From Candidatus Dormiibacterota bacterium (GTDB taxonomy: Bacteria; Acidobacteriota; Polarisedimenticolia; Gp22-AA2): DNA of 64,000 nucleotides. Shown here in pieces: positions 1 through 8,573 of the stretch. Where the stretch lies: positions 1 through 64,000 of the forward strand of contig DASQAT010000056.1 of assembly GCA_035635555.1 (NCBI GenBank). The letters are read 5' to 3'. A program made the position numbers and the translations under genes. The stretch's first letter is position 1. Every line of letters starts with the position of its first letter. The notes under the pieces were generated by a model. That model had not been told where the DNA came from. It did no database searches and saw only the letters and a list, made by a program, of their open reading frames with translations.

Positions 1-704
1 GCGCCGCGTCCGTTGCGGCGGGCGATCTCGTTCAGCAGGAGACGATTCGGGACGCGCCGCAGGGCCCAGCCCCCCGCGAACAGCAGGCGCACGCCGAAGC
101 GGCGCCCGACGAGAGGCGGCAGCTCGAGGATCGATCCCCCCGGCCGCTCGATGCGGTAGGGATCGCGCGGCCACGCGGGGTCGCCGATGTAGACGATCGG
201 CGCCAGGCTGGAATCGTAGCGGATGCCGGCCGCGATGAGCGCGTCCAGCGCCGCCGTCACGACCCCCGAGGCGCGGCCGCGCCGCCCGGCTCCGGGCGCG
301 CCTCCGAGACTCCAGCGCGGCGCGCGGTAGCCGAGGACCGGCTCCCCCGTGCCCCCTTCGACGGCCCGGCGCGCGGCGATCAGGTCGGCGCGGAACTCCG
401 TGTCGGACATGGGGGCGACCGCCATGTGCAGGTAGCCGTGCACCCCCACCTCGTGACCGCGCTCGTGGATCTCCCGGATCAAGTCCTGGTGGCGCGCCGC
501 GACCCAGCCGACGGCGAAGAACGTTCCCCGCACCCCGCAGACATCGAGGAGATCCAGGAGCGCGCGCGTGTTCTCGACCGCGCGTCCGGGCAGCCGGTCC
601 CACTCGCCGGGCGGGATGATCCGCTCGTCGATGTGGAACCACTCCTCCAAGTCGACCGTCAGGACGTTCGCGATCGCCGCCACGGGACGCCTCGGCCGAA
701 TCAT
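1..704 (-). CDS. Polysaccharide deacetylase family protein (3' end cut by window)
   Basis: Reading leftwards from the ATG at 704, the product begins MIRPRRPVAA and then runs into a TVDLEEWFH motif, typical of NodB-fold polysaccharide deacetylases of the exopolysaccharide-associated subgroup, where the Asp takes part in metal binding. Further on are a GTFFAVGW strand, the histidine-bearing segment HEVGVHGYLHM and the YRAPRWS motif, all in the family order. The enzyme would remove N-acetyl groups from a surface polysaccharide. The last visible codons are still open at position 1, so the C-terminus is missing. It is divergent from the kinase that starts at 755, with about 50 bp between them. Confidence 0.85.
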   Translation of the reverse strand, partial: MIRPRRPVAAIANVLTVDLEEWFHIDERIIPPGEWDRLPGRAVENTRALLDLLDVCGVRGTFFAVGWVAARHQDLIREIHERGHEVGVHGYLHMAVAPMSDTEFRADLIAARRAVEGGTGEPVLGYRAPRWSLGGAPGAGRRGRASGVVTAALDALIAAGIRYDSSLAPIVYIGDPAWPRDPYRIERPGGSILELPPLVGRRFGVRLLFAGGWALRRVPNRLLLNEIARRNGRG

Positions 705-754
705 ACTCGACAGGACGGGCCGCGGCGCCCGCGCGCGGCGGTACAATGCGCCGC

Positions 755-2320
755 ATGCCGGCGGGGGTCGATCTCGGATCGTCCAGCGTCAAGGCCGTCC
801 TGGTTTCGGACCGCGGCCGGCCGGGCCGGGCTGCGCGCCGCAGGATCGCGACCCGGCGCGGCCGGGCGGGCCGCGTCGAGCACGACGCCGAGGAGATCCT
901 CGGCGCCTCGCTCCTGGCGTTGCGCGCCGCCATGCCGCGGCGTCCCGAGCCTCTCGACCTCGGGATCGCCACGCAGCGTTCGACGATCCTGTTCTGGGAC
1001 AGCCGGACCGGCCGGCCTCTCACGCCCGCGTACTCCTGGCAGGACCTGCGCGGCGAAGCGCTGTGCGAATCGATGCGGCGAGCCGGACGGCTCGACGACG
1101 CTGTCGTGGCGCGCACGGGTCTGAGGCTCACGCCCTACTATTCCGCATCCAAGCTGGCCTGGGCCCTCTCGCATGTCAGGGGGCTTCGCCGTCTCGTGGC
1201 GGCGGGTCGGGCGCTGTGGGGCACGCTCGGCACCTTCCTCCTCTGGCGCCTCGGCGAGGGGGCCTCGTACGCGATCGATCACGCGAACGCGCAGCGCACT
1301 CTCCTGTTCGATCTCGAGACCCTGTCCTGGGATCCGGATCTGTTCGAGGCCTTTGGCCTTGCGCCCCTCCTGGACGCTCCGGCGCTGCCCGCGCTCGTCC
1401 CCACGACACTGGCGACGCCCCTGCATCTCGCGGTGGCCGGACGGGCCCTGCGCCTGGGCGCGATGACGGGAGACCAGCAGGCGGCCCAGATCGGCCTGGG
1501 CTGCAGGGCCGAAGGGGTCACGACAATCAACTACGGTTCGGGAGCATTCGTGCTGATCAGCACCGGCCGCAGGCTTGCGCGCGTCCCGGGTCTCCTCACG
1601 ACTCTGCTGACGTCCTGGGGAGATTCGGGAACCGAGGGGAGGACGGCCAGGCGTTTCGCGGTCGAGGGACCGGTGAACGCCGCCGCGACCGCGATCGACT
1701 GGGCGATCAAAAGGTTGAGACTCCGGCTGCGGACCCGCGACCTGGACCGCTTCCTGGGCGCCGACGACGGCCGGCCGCGCACGGTCCATTTCCTGCCCGC
1801 GGTCGCCGGTCTGGGGGCGCCCCGCTGGGATACGACCGCCAGGCCGCGCTTCGTCGGGGACACGCGCGGCGCCTCGCCGCGGTCCCTCCTGCGGGCCGTG
1901 GTCGAGTCGGTCGCCTGCCGCTGCGCGGAGATCATCAGGGTCGCCGAGCAGCACGCGGCGCCGGGCCGGGTCCCGGGCGGCGCCGCTTCCGCCTCCGGAC
2001 CGCTCCCCGTCCTGGTGGCCGGCGGCCTGACGCGGTGCCGGACGCTGCTCCAGGCGCAGGCCGATCTCCTGCAGCGTCCGATCGTCGTGCGCGAGTCTCC
2101 CGATGCCACCTGTCTCGGGGCCGCCCTGCTGGCGCGAAGCCCCGCGCTGTGGTGGGGGGACGGCATCGCCGTGGACGCCGGCGGTGGCGGCAGGAACGTC
2201 ACGTGGCCGCGCCTTTCGCCCGACGAGGGGGAGAGGCGCTACCTGGACTGGGCGACCGCCGTTTACGGGACCGAGGGGGTGACGCGCCCCGGCGTGGCGG
2301 CGGCGCGGGCTTCGAGATAG
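755..2320 (+). CDS. FGGY-family carbohydrate kinase
   Basis: The protein opens MPAGVDLGSSSVKAVL, the phosphate-1 motif of FGGY sugar kinases. It continues with an RSTILFWD segment, the MTGDQQAAQIGLG segment, NYGSGAFV and, near the C-terminus, VAGGLTRC plus SPDATCLGAALLA, the adenosine and phosphate-2 region. Length (521 aa) is normal for xylulokinase/glycerol-kinase relatives. The substrate cannot be named from sequence alone. I take the ATG at 755 because xylulokinases have exactly three residues before the Gly-Val-Asp; an in-frame ATG lies at 746. No Shine-Dalgarno is visible, and a TACAAT hexamer ends 7 nt before 755, so the mRNA could be leaderless. The 3' end overlaps the convergent TlpA-like gene by 58 bp. 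Confidence 0.88.
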   Translation: MPAGVDLGSSSVKAVLVSDRGRPGRAARRRIATRRGRAGRVEHDAEEILGASLLALRAAMPRRPEPLDLGIATQRSTILFWDSRTGRPLTPAYSWQDLRGEALCESMRRAGRLDDAVVARTGLRLTPYYSASKLAWALSHVRGLRRLVAAGRALWGTLGTFLLWRLGEGASYAIDHANAQRTLLFDLETLSWDPDLFEAFGLAPLLDAPALPALVPTTLATPLHLAVAGRALRLGAMTGDQQAAQIGLGCRAEGVTTINYGSGAFVLISTGRRLARVPGLLTTLLTSWGDSGTEGRTARRFAVEGPVNAAATAIDWAIKRLRLRLRTRDLDRFLGADDGRPRTVHFLPAVAGLGAPRWDTTARPRFVGDTRGASPRSLLRAVVESVACRCAEIIRVAEQHAAPGRVPGGAASASGPLPVLVAGGLTRCRTLLQAQADLLQRPIVVRESPDATCLGAALLARSPALWWGDGIAVDAGGGGRNVTWPRLSPDEGERRYLDWATAVYGTEGVTRPGVAAARASR

Positions 2321-2844
2321 GGGCGGACGGAACTCTCGAAGACCGGTCCCCGGGTCGCGCCCCAGAAGACCCGGGCGATCGAGCCCTGTCTGTCGATGAG
2401 GAGTGTGATGGGGGCGATCGGCGCCCGGCCGTAGTCGTCGTACACCTTGCGATCGGCCACCAGGACAGGATAGGGAATCTTGTAGCTGTCGATGAATCGC
2501 CGCAGCATCTCCCCGCCGTCCTGCGGCATGATCAGAGGGTCGGTGTTGATTCCCAGGACGACCAGACCGCGTTCCTTGTACGCCTCGTACAACGCGATCA
2601 GATCGGGCGTCTCCATGCGGCAGGGAAAGCAGCTGGAGTACCAGAAGTTCAGGAGGACCACCCTGCCGCGATAGTCGGACAACTTGACGGGGACTCCCTT
2701 CATGTCCTTCAGGACGAGGGGGGGCGCCGGTTTCCCGACGAAGCGCTTCAGATAGGCGTCCTTGAGGGGCGTCTGCGCGCCTGCGATCGAGAACGGGGCC
2801 AGGAGGCTCGCTGCGAGCAGAAGACCCGCCGCACGGCTCCTCAT
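2263..2844 (-). CDS. TlpA-like exported thioredoxin-family protein
   Basis: A 193-residue protein with a Sec-type signal peptide (residues 1-23, ending in AGA) followed by an AhpC/TSA-TlpA type thioredoxin fold. The fold includes VGKPAPPLVLKDMKG, the NFWYSSCFPC active site with a CFPC redox pair, and the cis-proline region IAPITLLIDRQG. It should act in the periplasm as a thiol-disulfide reductase, for instance in cytochrome c or envelope protein maturation; the actual partner is unknown. Its start codon overlaps the stop of lysK by 4 bp (2841-2844), so the two are translationally coupled. The 3' end runs 58 bp into the convergent sugar kinase. Confidence 0.88.
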   Translation of the reverse strand: MRSRAAGLLLAASLLAPFSIAGAQTPLKDAYLKRFVGKPAPPLVLKDMKGVPVKLSDYRGRVVLLNFWYSSCFPCRMETPDLIALYEAYKERGLVVLGINTDPLIMPQDGGEMLRRFIDSYKIPYPVLVADRKVYDDYGRAPIAPITLLIDRQGSIARVFWGATRGPVFESSVRPYLEARAAATPGRVTPSVP

Positions 2845-4379
2845 GCCGCGGCCGCCCGTCCCGCCTCGCGCAGGCGCGCCAGGACGAAGTCACGCTCCAG
2901 GAAGGCGAGGAACCAGCCGGCGCGCGGCCCCTTGGGCTGTCCCAGGAACGCCAGGTAGATCGCTTCGAAGGCCGCCGTCGTCTTCTCCATTCCCACTTCC
3001 TTCGCGACCTCATAGATGAGCGCGTGGATCTCCTCGCCGCTCATCCCCTCGCGCAGGCCCTCGGCAAGGCGGGAGAGAAACGCGCGCTGCGACGGTTCGA
3101 GAGCGCGCGCCGCCATTGGAAGGGCGCGCTCGACCGAGAACTTCACGTCCTCGGGCGCGAACTCACGCAGCCAGCGGATGGCATAGCCGGCCCGCTCCTT
3201 GAGCGCCTCCGGGTCCGGGACCGGGTAGCCGTTGCGCTTCAGGATCACGACCGCCTGATCCAGGTCGAAGTCGGCCATCTGCACCACGTTCACCAGGTGC
3301 CGGAACGGCACTCCGACCGCCTGGAACCGGCCGGCCTCAGAGAGCTGCAGGGCGCGCGGGTCGCGGCTCTGCGAGGTGGCGTCGTCGAACTCGTCGATCA
3401 GCGACAGGAGCGGCAGGCCGGGGTCGAATCCGATCGAGCGCATCGGCCGGGTCTTGACGATGAGATAGCGCAGCACCTCGGGTGGCAGGACTTCGAGCAT
3501 CCGGTGGACCGACAGGATGTTCCCCTTGCTCTTCTTCAGCTCCCCCTTCCCCTTGAACGAGATCCACTCGTAGGTGATGGGAAACGGCGGAGGGGCCTTG
3601 AAGACGTCCCGGCAGATGAGGGCGCCGGTGTCGTACGAGCCGCCGCGCGTCGCGTGGTCCTTGCCGAACGGCTCGATGGTCACCGGGATCCGCGCCCAGC
3701 GGGCGGGCCAGTCCACCCGCCAGGTGAGCTTGCCGCCCCCCTGCATCGACACCGTGCCGCGCCCGCCGCATTTGCAGACGTAGTCGACCGTCAGGTTCTT
3801 CTCGGAGAACCCCTTCACGATCGTCTCGGTCATCCTGCCGCACGCCTGGCAGATCGGGTTGAACGGGCTCCACTCCGGCTCGACCTTGCGACCCGTGCAC
3901 TCCTGCAGGATCCGGGCGATGACGTCCCGCCCCTTGAGCGCCTGGAGGATCTGCGGCACGAGGATCCCGGACTTGTACATCCGATCGGCGTAGTAGACCT
4001 TGACCTGGATGCCGAGCGTCTCGAGCGACGCGAGGAACGGCTCGAGAAAGTGGGACGCGTAGGATTCGTGCTTGCCGCACGGGCAGGGGAATTCCGAGAG
4101 CGGCTTGCCGATGTGGCCCGAATAGACCGCGGCGTCCAGGAACGGATAGACCTTCCGGAGAGGGTCGAAATTGTCGGCCACGTAGTTGAGCGTCACCTGG
4201 ACACCGCGCTCCGTCAGGACGCGGTAGATGACGTCGGCGGTGATCACCTCGCGCAGGTTGCCGATGTGGATCTCCCCCGAAGGCGAGATCCCTGTGGAGA
4301 TCTCGTGCGGGCCGGGACCCTGCTTCAGGATCTCGTCGGCGATCTCGTCGGCCCAGTGTCTTTCGCGAACGTGGACCAT
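2841..4379 (-). CDS. lysK: Lysine--tRNA ligase, class I
   Basis: This 512-residue protein is the class I (archaeal/spirochaetal-type) lysyl-tRNA synthetase. It has the class I signatures ISPSGEIHIGN near residue 35 and KKSKGNIL in the second half. Two CxxC pairs between them (CQACGRM and CKCGG) form a zinc-binding insertion. It charges tRNA-Lys with lysine. Most bacteria use the unrelated class II LysS, so the class I form is informative for taxonomy (alphaproteobacteria, spirochaetes and some other phyla carry it). It sits 7 bp after the YceI gene and overlaps the TlpA-like gene by 4 bp in one minus-strand operon. Confidence 0.95.
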   Translation of the reverse strand: MVHVRERHWADEIADEILKQGPGPHEISTGISPSGEIHIGNLREVITADVIYRVLTERGVQVTLNYVADNFDPLRKVYPFLDAAVYSGHIGKPLSEFPCPCGKHESYASHFLEPFLASLETLGIQVKVYYADRMYKSGILVPQILQALKGRDVIARILQECTGRKVEPEWSPFNPICQACGRMTETIVKGFSEKNLTVDYVCKCGGRGTVSMQGGGKLTWRVDWPARWARIPVTIEPFGKDHATRGGSYDTGALICRDVFKAPPPFPITYEWISFKGKGELKKSKGNILSVHRMLEVLPPEVLRYLIVKTRPMRSIGFDPGLPLLSLIDEFDDATSQSRDPRALQLSEAGRFQAVGVPFRHLVNVVQMADFDLDQAVVILKRNGYPVPDPEALKERAGYAIRWLREFAPEDVKFSVERALPMAARALEPSQRAFLSRLAEGLREGMSGEEIHALIYEVAKEVGMEKTTAAFEAIYLAFLGQPKGPRAGWFLAFLERDFVLARLREAGRAAAA

Positions 4380-4386
4380 GACCCCC

Positions 4387-4956
4387 TCAGCGCGGCGCCG
4401 TCCCCGCCACCAGGCGGAAATGCACGGCGATCACGTCGTCCATGACCAGCCAGAGGAAGCGCGGGATCGGAATCCGGAAATCGCTGTAGGTCAGATCGGC
4501 GTTCCCTTCGGCTGTCAGGACACCGCTATCATACCGGATCGTCGCCGGGACCATGAGCGTCCTGTCGACCCCGTGCAGGCTGAGGACGCCCTCGACCAGC
4601 GCCTTTCCGGATCCGACCCGGATCGACGTCGACTTGAAGACGATCTCCGGGAAGCGCTCGATCTCCAGGTGCGTGTTGCGCATCTTGCGGTCGCGCAGAC
4701 GATTGCCGGTCTCGAGCGAGACCGCCTGCACCCTGAGGACGGTCGAGCCTCCACGCGTCAGATCCTGCGGGTCGAACGTGACCTCCCCCTCGAACCGCCG
4801 GGCCGTGCCTTCGATCGTCTCGCCGGGGCGGCTGATCGTGAAGCTCAGGCTGCTCGCCTGCGCGTCGAGGGGAAGCGTGATCTCGCCGGCGGCCGCGGCC
4901 GGTGCCATGCAGCACACGACCAGAAGCGCAGCGACCCCGGTCCTCGCCCCCTTCAC
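4387..4956 (-). CDS. YceI-family periplasmic protein
   Basis: A 189-residue exported protein. The signal peptide covers residues 1-23 (VAALLVVCCMAPAAAAG), followed by a YceI lipocalin-like beta barrel. Recognisable strands include SSLSFTISRPGETIEGTARRFEGEVTFDP, RNTHLEIERFPEIVFKSTSI and VEGVLSLHGVDRTL. Family members bind isoprenoid or amphiphilic ligands in the periplasm; the ligand here is unknown. I choose the GTG at 4956 because it gives an immediate signal peptide and a 4-bp overlap with the stop of the upstream methyltransferase-like gene. Pairing with an isoprenylcysteine-methyltransferase-like membrane protein fits lipid or isoprenoid handling, but that is inference. Confidence 0.87.
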   Translation of the reverse strand: MKGARTGVAALLVVCCMAPAAAAGEITLPLDAQASSLSFTISRPGETIEGTARRFEGEVTFDPQDLTRGGSTVLRVQAVSLETGNRLRDRKMRNTHLEIERFPEIVFKSTSIRVGSGKALVEGVLSLHGVDRTLMVPATIRYDSGVLTAEGNADLTYSDFRIPIPRFLWLVMDDVIAVHFRLVAGTAPR

Positions 4957-5537
4957 CGCCCGCCCCCCGGGACGAAGCGCCGCCGGTCTCCCATCGCCGC
5001 CGCGTACTCGGCACGGGCCAGGAGCGCCCGCTCCTCCGTGAGGACGCGCGCCCGGAGGAGCGCCAGGAACAGGACCGCGGCGGCCGAGGCGGTGATCCAG
5101 GCTCCCCCGGCGAGCGGCAGCGCCGTCACCTCGACCAGGACCGCGACGTAGTTCGGATGCCGCACGTGGCGATACGGACCCGCGGTGACGACGCGCAACG
5201 GTCGCGGCAGGATCACGCGCATGGTCCACAGATCTCCCAGACTCCGGATCGCCCACAGCTTGAGACCCTTGGCCGAGAGGAACAGGACGACCATCGCGGC
5301 CGCGAACGGCGCGGGTGGGTGTCTGCCCAGGACGACATGCTCGGCGATCGCCGCGGGAAAGACCGCGATGTAGACAGGCACCATCAGGCGGTAGACCCAG
5401 GGGGCCACTTCCTCGGCCCCCGACTCCAGAAGACGCGTCTCATGACCCAGTGCGTGCAGACGCTCCAGGATCGCCGCGAGCGCGGCCGCGGCGACGAGCG
5501 CGATGTAGCCGATCGACGTGGCTTCGAGTTCGTGCAT
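4953..5537 (-). CDS. Isoprenylcysteine carboxyl methyltransferase-like membrane protein
   Basis: About 194 residues with several hydrophobic segments and the C-terminal signature of the ICMT/PEMT membrane methyltransferases: YRHVRHPNYVAVLVEVTALPL followed by RVLTEERALL and a Tyr-rich end. In this family the HPNY and the Glu-Glu pair bind S-adenosylmethionine. Bacterial members methylate small or lipid substrates that are mostly undefined. The start at 5537 (MHELEATS) places the first membrane helix directly after a short N-terminus. It is first in a minus-strand run with YceI, lysK and the TlpA-like gene, and is divergent from the radical SAM operon across about 250 bp. Confidence 0.82.
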   Translation of the reverse strand: MHELEATSIGYIALVAAAALAAILERLHALGHETRLLESGAEEVAPWVYRLMVPVYIAVFPAAIAEHVVLGRHPPAPFAAAMVVLFLSAKGLKLWAIRSLGDLWTMRVILPRPLRVVTAGPYRHVRHPNYVAVLVEVTALPLAGGAWITASAAAVLFLALLRARVLTEERALLARAEYAAAMGDRRRFVPGGGR

Positions 5538-5693
5538 GGGATGACAGGATACCGCGCCTCGCCACCGGACAGATCGGGCCGGCCGGGGGCCGGCGATGTC
5601 CGGGAGCGTGACACGACGCGGAGAGGCGCGCGCACGTCTCGCCTGAAAGACCCGCCCAGCAAGGAATACAGGATAATCGATCGCATATTTCGG

Positions 5694-5721
5694 TTGACTT
5701 GGCGCCGGCGCGTCGTATACT
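5694..5721 (+). promoter_or_regulatory. Sigma70-type promoter of the radical SAM operon
   Basis: A TTGACT hexamer at 5694-5699 and a TATACT hexamer at 5716-5721 are separated by 16 bp. The pair lies 65 bp before the radical SAM start codon in an AT-richer patch of otherwise GC-rich DNA. Both hexamers differ from the E. coli consensus by one base. No operator-like repeat is evident next to it. Confidence 0.6.
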
Positions 5722-5786
5722 CGGGGCCGACATCCCGCCCCGCACTTTTTCGCGATCGCTTCCCCGCCCCCAGGAACGAGGTCCCC

Positions 5787-6908
5787 ATGAAGGTCGATCC
5801 CCTGGCGCACGGGCCGACGCACCTGACCATCCTGCCGACGTACCGTTGCACGGCCGCCTGCGCGCAATGCTGCTTCGAGAGCAATCCGCACGTGCAGGGA
5901 CGCATTCCGATCGAGCGCATCCTCGACTACATCGACCAGGCGGCCGGCGACTTCCCCAGCCTCCGGCTGGTGGTCTTCTCGGGCGGCGAGTGCTTTCTCC
6001 TGCGCCAGGATCTCGACGCGGCGATCGAGCGCGCCACCAGCCGCGGCCTGGCGACGCGCTGCGTCACCAACGGCTACTGGGCCACCTCGCCGCGGGCGGC
6101 GCGCGAGCGCATCCTTCCCCTGTACGAGGCGGGACTCACCGAGCTCAATTTCTCGACCGGCGACGACCACCAGAAATTCGTCCCCTTCGAGCGGATCGTC
6201 CACGGCGCCGTCGCCGCCGCCGAGTCCGGTATCCGGGCGCTCATCGTCGTCGAGGGGCGCTCGGGCGCCCGGTTCACGATGGAGCAGGCCCTCGCCGACC
6301 CGGTCCTCGCCGAATTCATGCGCACGAGCCCGGCCCGCTCCTCACTCGACCTGCTCAACAACATCTGGATCCCCTTCCAGGACGACGTGGAGATCGCGCA
6401 GCCGGAGGGGATCTATCGGACGCGCGAGCGGCTGGACCGCTTCCAGGGCTGCGACAACGTGATCGAGAACCTGGTGATCACGCCCGACGAGAAGGTGGCG
6501 TCGTGCTGCGGCCTGACCTTCGAGCACATCCCCGAGATGAAGATCGGCGACGCGCGCCGGACCCGCCTGCGCGATCTGTACGACCGCCAGATGGAGGACT
6601 TCCTGAAGATCTGGATCCGCGTGGAGGGTCCCGAGAAGATCTTCTTCTTCGCGACGGAAAAAGACCCCGCTCTTGCCTTCCCGGACGGCGCGACGCATCC
6701 CTGCCAGACGTGCGCCGCGCTGTTCCTGAACCCGCGCGTCCGAAAAATCCTGGCCGCACATTACCTCGAGAAGGTCCCGGAGGTGATGTTCCGCTACCAG
6801 ATGATGCGGACGCTGGAACGGCGCTCCGACCCGAGCTTCGCCCCCGCCCGGCAGGACGCGCCCCCGGCACCGGACGGCGGCCCGCCGCGTGTCGGGTTCG
6901 GATCGTGA
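5787..6908 (+). CDS. Radical SAM protein with SPASM-like C-terminal cysteines
   Basis: A 373-residue radical SAM enzyme. The 4Fe-4S-binding motif is C21-x3-C25-x2-C28, followed by the SAM-binding GGE (66-68) and a CVTNGYW strand. Beyond the barrel, cysteines at 222, 240, 241, 306 and 309 are arranged like a SPASM/twitch domain that would hold further Fe-S clusters. Such enzymes often modify peptides (thioether, C-C crosslink or epimerisation). Directly downstream lies a protein with leader-like repeats and a Val/Ala-rich segment, which makes a peptide-modifying role attractive but unproven. The start ATG at 5787 follows a weak GAGG sequence. It is first in a five-gene plus-strand operon. Confidence 0.88.
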   Translation: MKVDPLAHGPTHLTILPTYRCTAACAQCCFESNPHVQGRIPIERILDYIDQAAGDFPSLRLVVFSGGECFLLRQDLDAAIERATSRGLATRCVTNGYWATSPRAARERILPLYEAGLTELNFSTGDDHQKFVPFERIVHGAVAAAESGIRALIVVEGRSGARFTMEQALADPVLAEFMRTSPARSSLDLLNNIWIPFQDDVEIAQPEGIYRTRERLDRFQGCDNVIENLVITPDEKVASCCGLTFEHIPEMKIGDARRTRLRDLYDRQMEDFLKIWIRVEGPEKIFFFATEKDPALAFPDGATHPCQTCAALFLNPRVRKILAAHYLEKVPEVMFRYQMMRTLERRSDPSFAPARQDAPPAPDGGPPRVGFGS

Positions 6909-6939
6909 CGGTCGTCTGGCGAAATCACAGGGGGTTCCC

Positions 6940-7905
6940 ATGAAGCGCAGGACGTTTCTCAAACGCAGCTCGATCGGTCTGTCGGCCCTCGTGGCCGGCG
7001 TCGCGGGACTGAAAAATGTCTCAGGCTCGGGGCCCGGCGCGGGCCGGGTGTACGGCGTGCCCGAAAGTGTCAGACCGCGCACGCCTCTCCAGCACGATCT
7101 CCTCAGGCTGTCGATGAGCCGCACCGACGTTCCGCCCGAGGCCTGGAGGGATGTCGCAGCACTCAGCCTCCTGGCGCAGGACGTGTTCGACAATCCCGAT
7201 GTCGCCTCGGCCTTCCACCGCGACCCGCAGAACTACCTGAAGGCGGTCGGCCTCGACGACGTGAGGCTCGACCCCGAGGCGGTCGAGGTGAAGGTGGCGC
7301 TGGCCCTCGGCGATCCGGATGTCCGCTCGGCCATCGACCGGGATGACCCGCGCGCCTTCGTGCAGGCCCTGGAAGGACGCGGTCTCATCCGCTCACCGGA
7401 GCCGTCCGTGCTCGCGCAGCGGATCGGCTCGCAGCTCGAAGGTCTCAAGGGGCGCCTCGACACCAACCCGGTCCCCGAATCGTGCACGGCCGTCGCCATC
7501 TGCATCGCGGCCGTCTGGGTCTGGGTGGCCGTGATCCAGGACGCCGTCGTGGCGGTCGCGGTGGCGGCCGTCGTGAGCCTGTACGCCTACGCGCTGATCT
7601 CGACCAGCGCCTACGGGGGCGGGGGCGGCGGGCGCCGGCGCAGGAAGGCACGGCTGTCGACGGCCCTGGACCACAACCCTTCGTTCAGGCTGGCCGGCGC
7701 ACTCGGAGGCCCCGAGTTCGGCGATCGGGTGGCCGAGTCCTTCGTTGAGGAGAACGTCGAGCGGATCGCCTCAGCGGTCGAGACGCTGGAGGCCTACCAG
7801 AAAGCAGGGGTCCTGCCCCCCGAGCGGCTGCGCGCGCTCCTGCGCTCCCAGATGCTGCGCCAGCTCCAGGGGAACGCCGTGGACTTCGAGGCGCCCCTCT
7901 CATGA
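6940..7905 (+). CDS. Tat-signal protein with duplicated leader-like motif and Val/Ala-rich segment
   Basis: A 321-residue protein of unrecognised family. Residues 1-22 are a twin-arginine signal (KRRTFLKRSSIGLSALVAG). Two related segments follow. Residues 84-105 read NPDVASAFHRDPQNYLKAVGL, and residues 124-149 contain GDPDVRSAI.RDDPRAFVQAL. Both resemble the NPELR...L.DP...L...GL pattern of Nif11/nitrile-hydratase-like RiPP leaders. Residues 183-221 form a hydrophobic stretch rich in Val, Ala and Trp (VWVWVAV, VVAVAVAAVV), followed by six glycines and RRRRK. The C-terminal 70 residues look helical. It starts 31 bp after the radical SAM gene and its stop overlaps the next start (ATGA). It may be a modified substrate of the radical SAM enzyme, or simply a Tat-exported membrane-attached protein. 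Confidence 0.75.
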   Translation: MKRRTFLKRSSIGLSALVAGVAGLKNVSGSGPGAGRVYGVPESVRPRTPLQHDLLRLSMSRTDVPPEAWRDVAALSLLAQDVFDNPDVASAFHRDPQNYLKAVGLDDVRLDPEAVEVKVALALGDPDVRSAIDRDDPRAFVQALEGRGLIRSPEPSVLAQRIGSQLEGLKGRLDTNPVPESCTAVAICIAAVWVWVAVIQDAVVAVAVAAVVSLYAYALISTSAYGGGGGGRRRRKARLSTALDHNPSFRLAGALGGPEFGDRVAESFVEENVERIASAVETLEAYQKAGVLPPERLRALLRSQMLRQLQGNAVDFEAPLS

Positions 7906-8573
7906 ACGCCGTCTCCTCCCCTCCGGCCGATCCGATCGTCCGGGCCTGCGGGACCGGCCGGTTCGTCCCGTACTTCCGGAACCGGCCGATAGGCTCCGAG
8001 ACGGTCCGGGCTGAGGCCGGGGCGAGCGGCCGCATCCGCCTCCGCGCCGAGACCGAGATCGCGATCCATAGGTTCGATCTCCGGCAGACGGTCGTGGCCG
8101 AATTCGCGGCCGACCTGCGCCCGCGCTTTTGCACGGTCGAGGCCGTCGTGAACGCCCGACCGTTCTCTCTCGAGCTGGAGGTGGAGCGCGACAGGGCCGT
8201 GGTGGCGTCCCGGTCAGGAACGGAGCGGCGATCCGCCCTCTGCGACGTCACGCGCCCCCCGCTGCTCCTGGTCGACAACTGCTTCGCGTCTCACGCCTTC
8301 GCGGCGCTCGCGGCGGCGCGCCACGCTTCAGCCATCGACGCGTTCCTGTCGCTGCCGGCGTGCGAGGAACTCCGTTTGACCCGCCCCGGCGTGCTCAAGG
8401 TCCTTCTCGGGGGGCGCGAGTTCGGCCCCCCGGCGCTCAGCCTGCACCTGACGCCGGACCTCGACGAGCACGCCTGGCTCCTGGGGGACTGGATCGAGCG
8501 GCTGGTGATCCCGCAGACGCAGATGCGCATAGAATGGATGGCAAATCTTCCGCCACCTGGAGGGCACTCATGA
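7902..8573 (+). CDS. Conserved-operon protein of unknown function
   Basis: A 223-residue protein that I do not recognise. It has no signal peptide or membrane helix. The composition is Arg/Ala/Leu-rich with six cysteines and alternating beta-like segments (RIRLRAETEIAIHRFDLRQTVVAEFAAD). Both ends are linked by 4-bp ATGA overlaps with the Tat protein upstream and the PH-like protein downstream, so the three are almost certainly co-translated. That coupling is the best clue to its role in the radical SAM operon. Confidence 0.72.
   Translation: MNAVSSPPADPIVRACGTGRFVPYFRNRPIGSETVRAEAGASGRIRLRAETEIAIHRFDLRQTVVAEFAADLRPRFCTVEAVVNARPFSLELEVERDRAVVASRSGTERRSALCDVTRPPLLLVDNCFASHAFAALAAARHASAIDAFLSLPACEELRLTRPGVLKVLLGGREFGPPALSLHLTPDLDEHAWLLGDWIERLVIPQTQMRIEWMANLPPPGGHS

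Noticed and set aside
3024-4445. Antisense open frame opposite lysK
   Set aside because: lysK carries both class I signature motifs. The opposite frame has no domain or ribosome-binding site.
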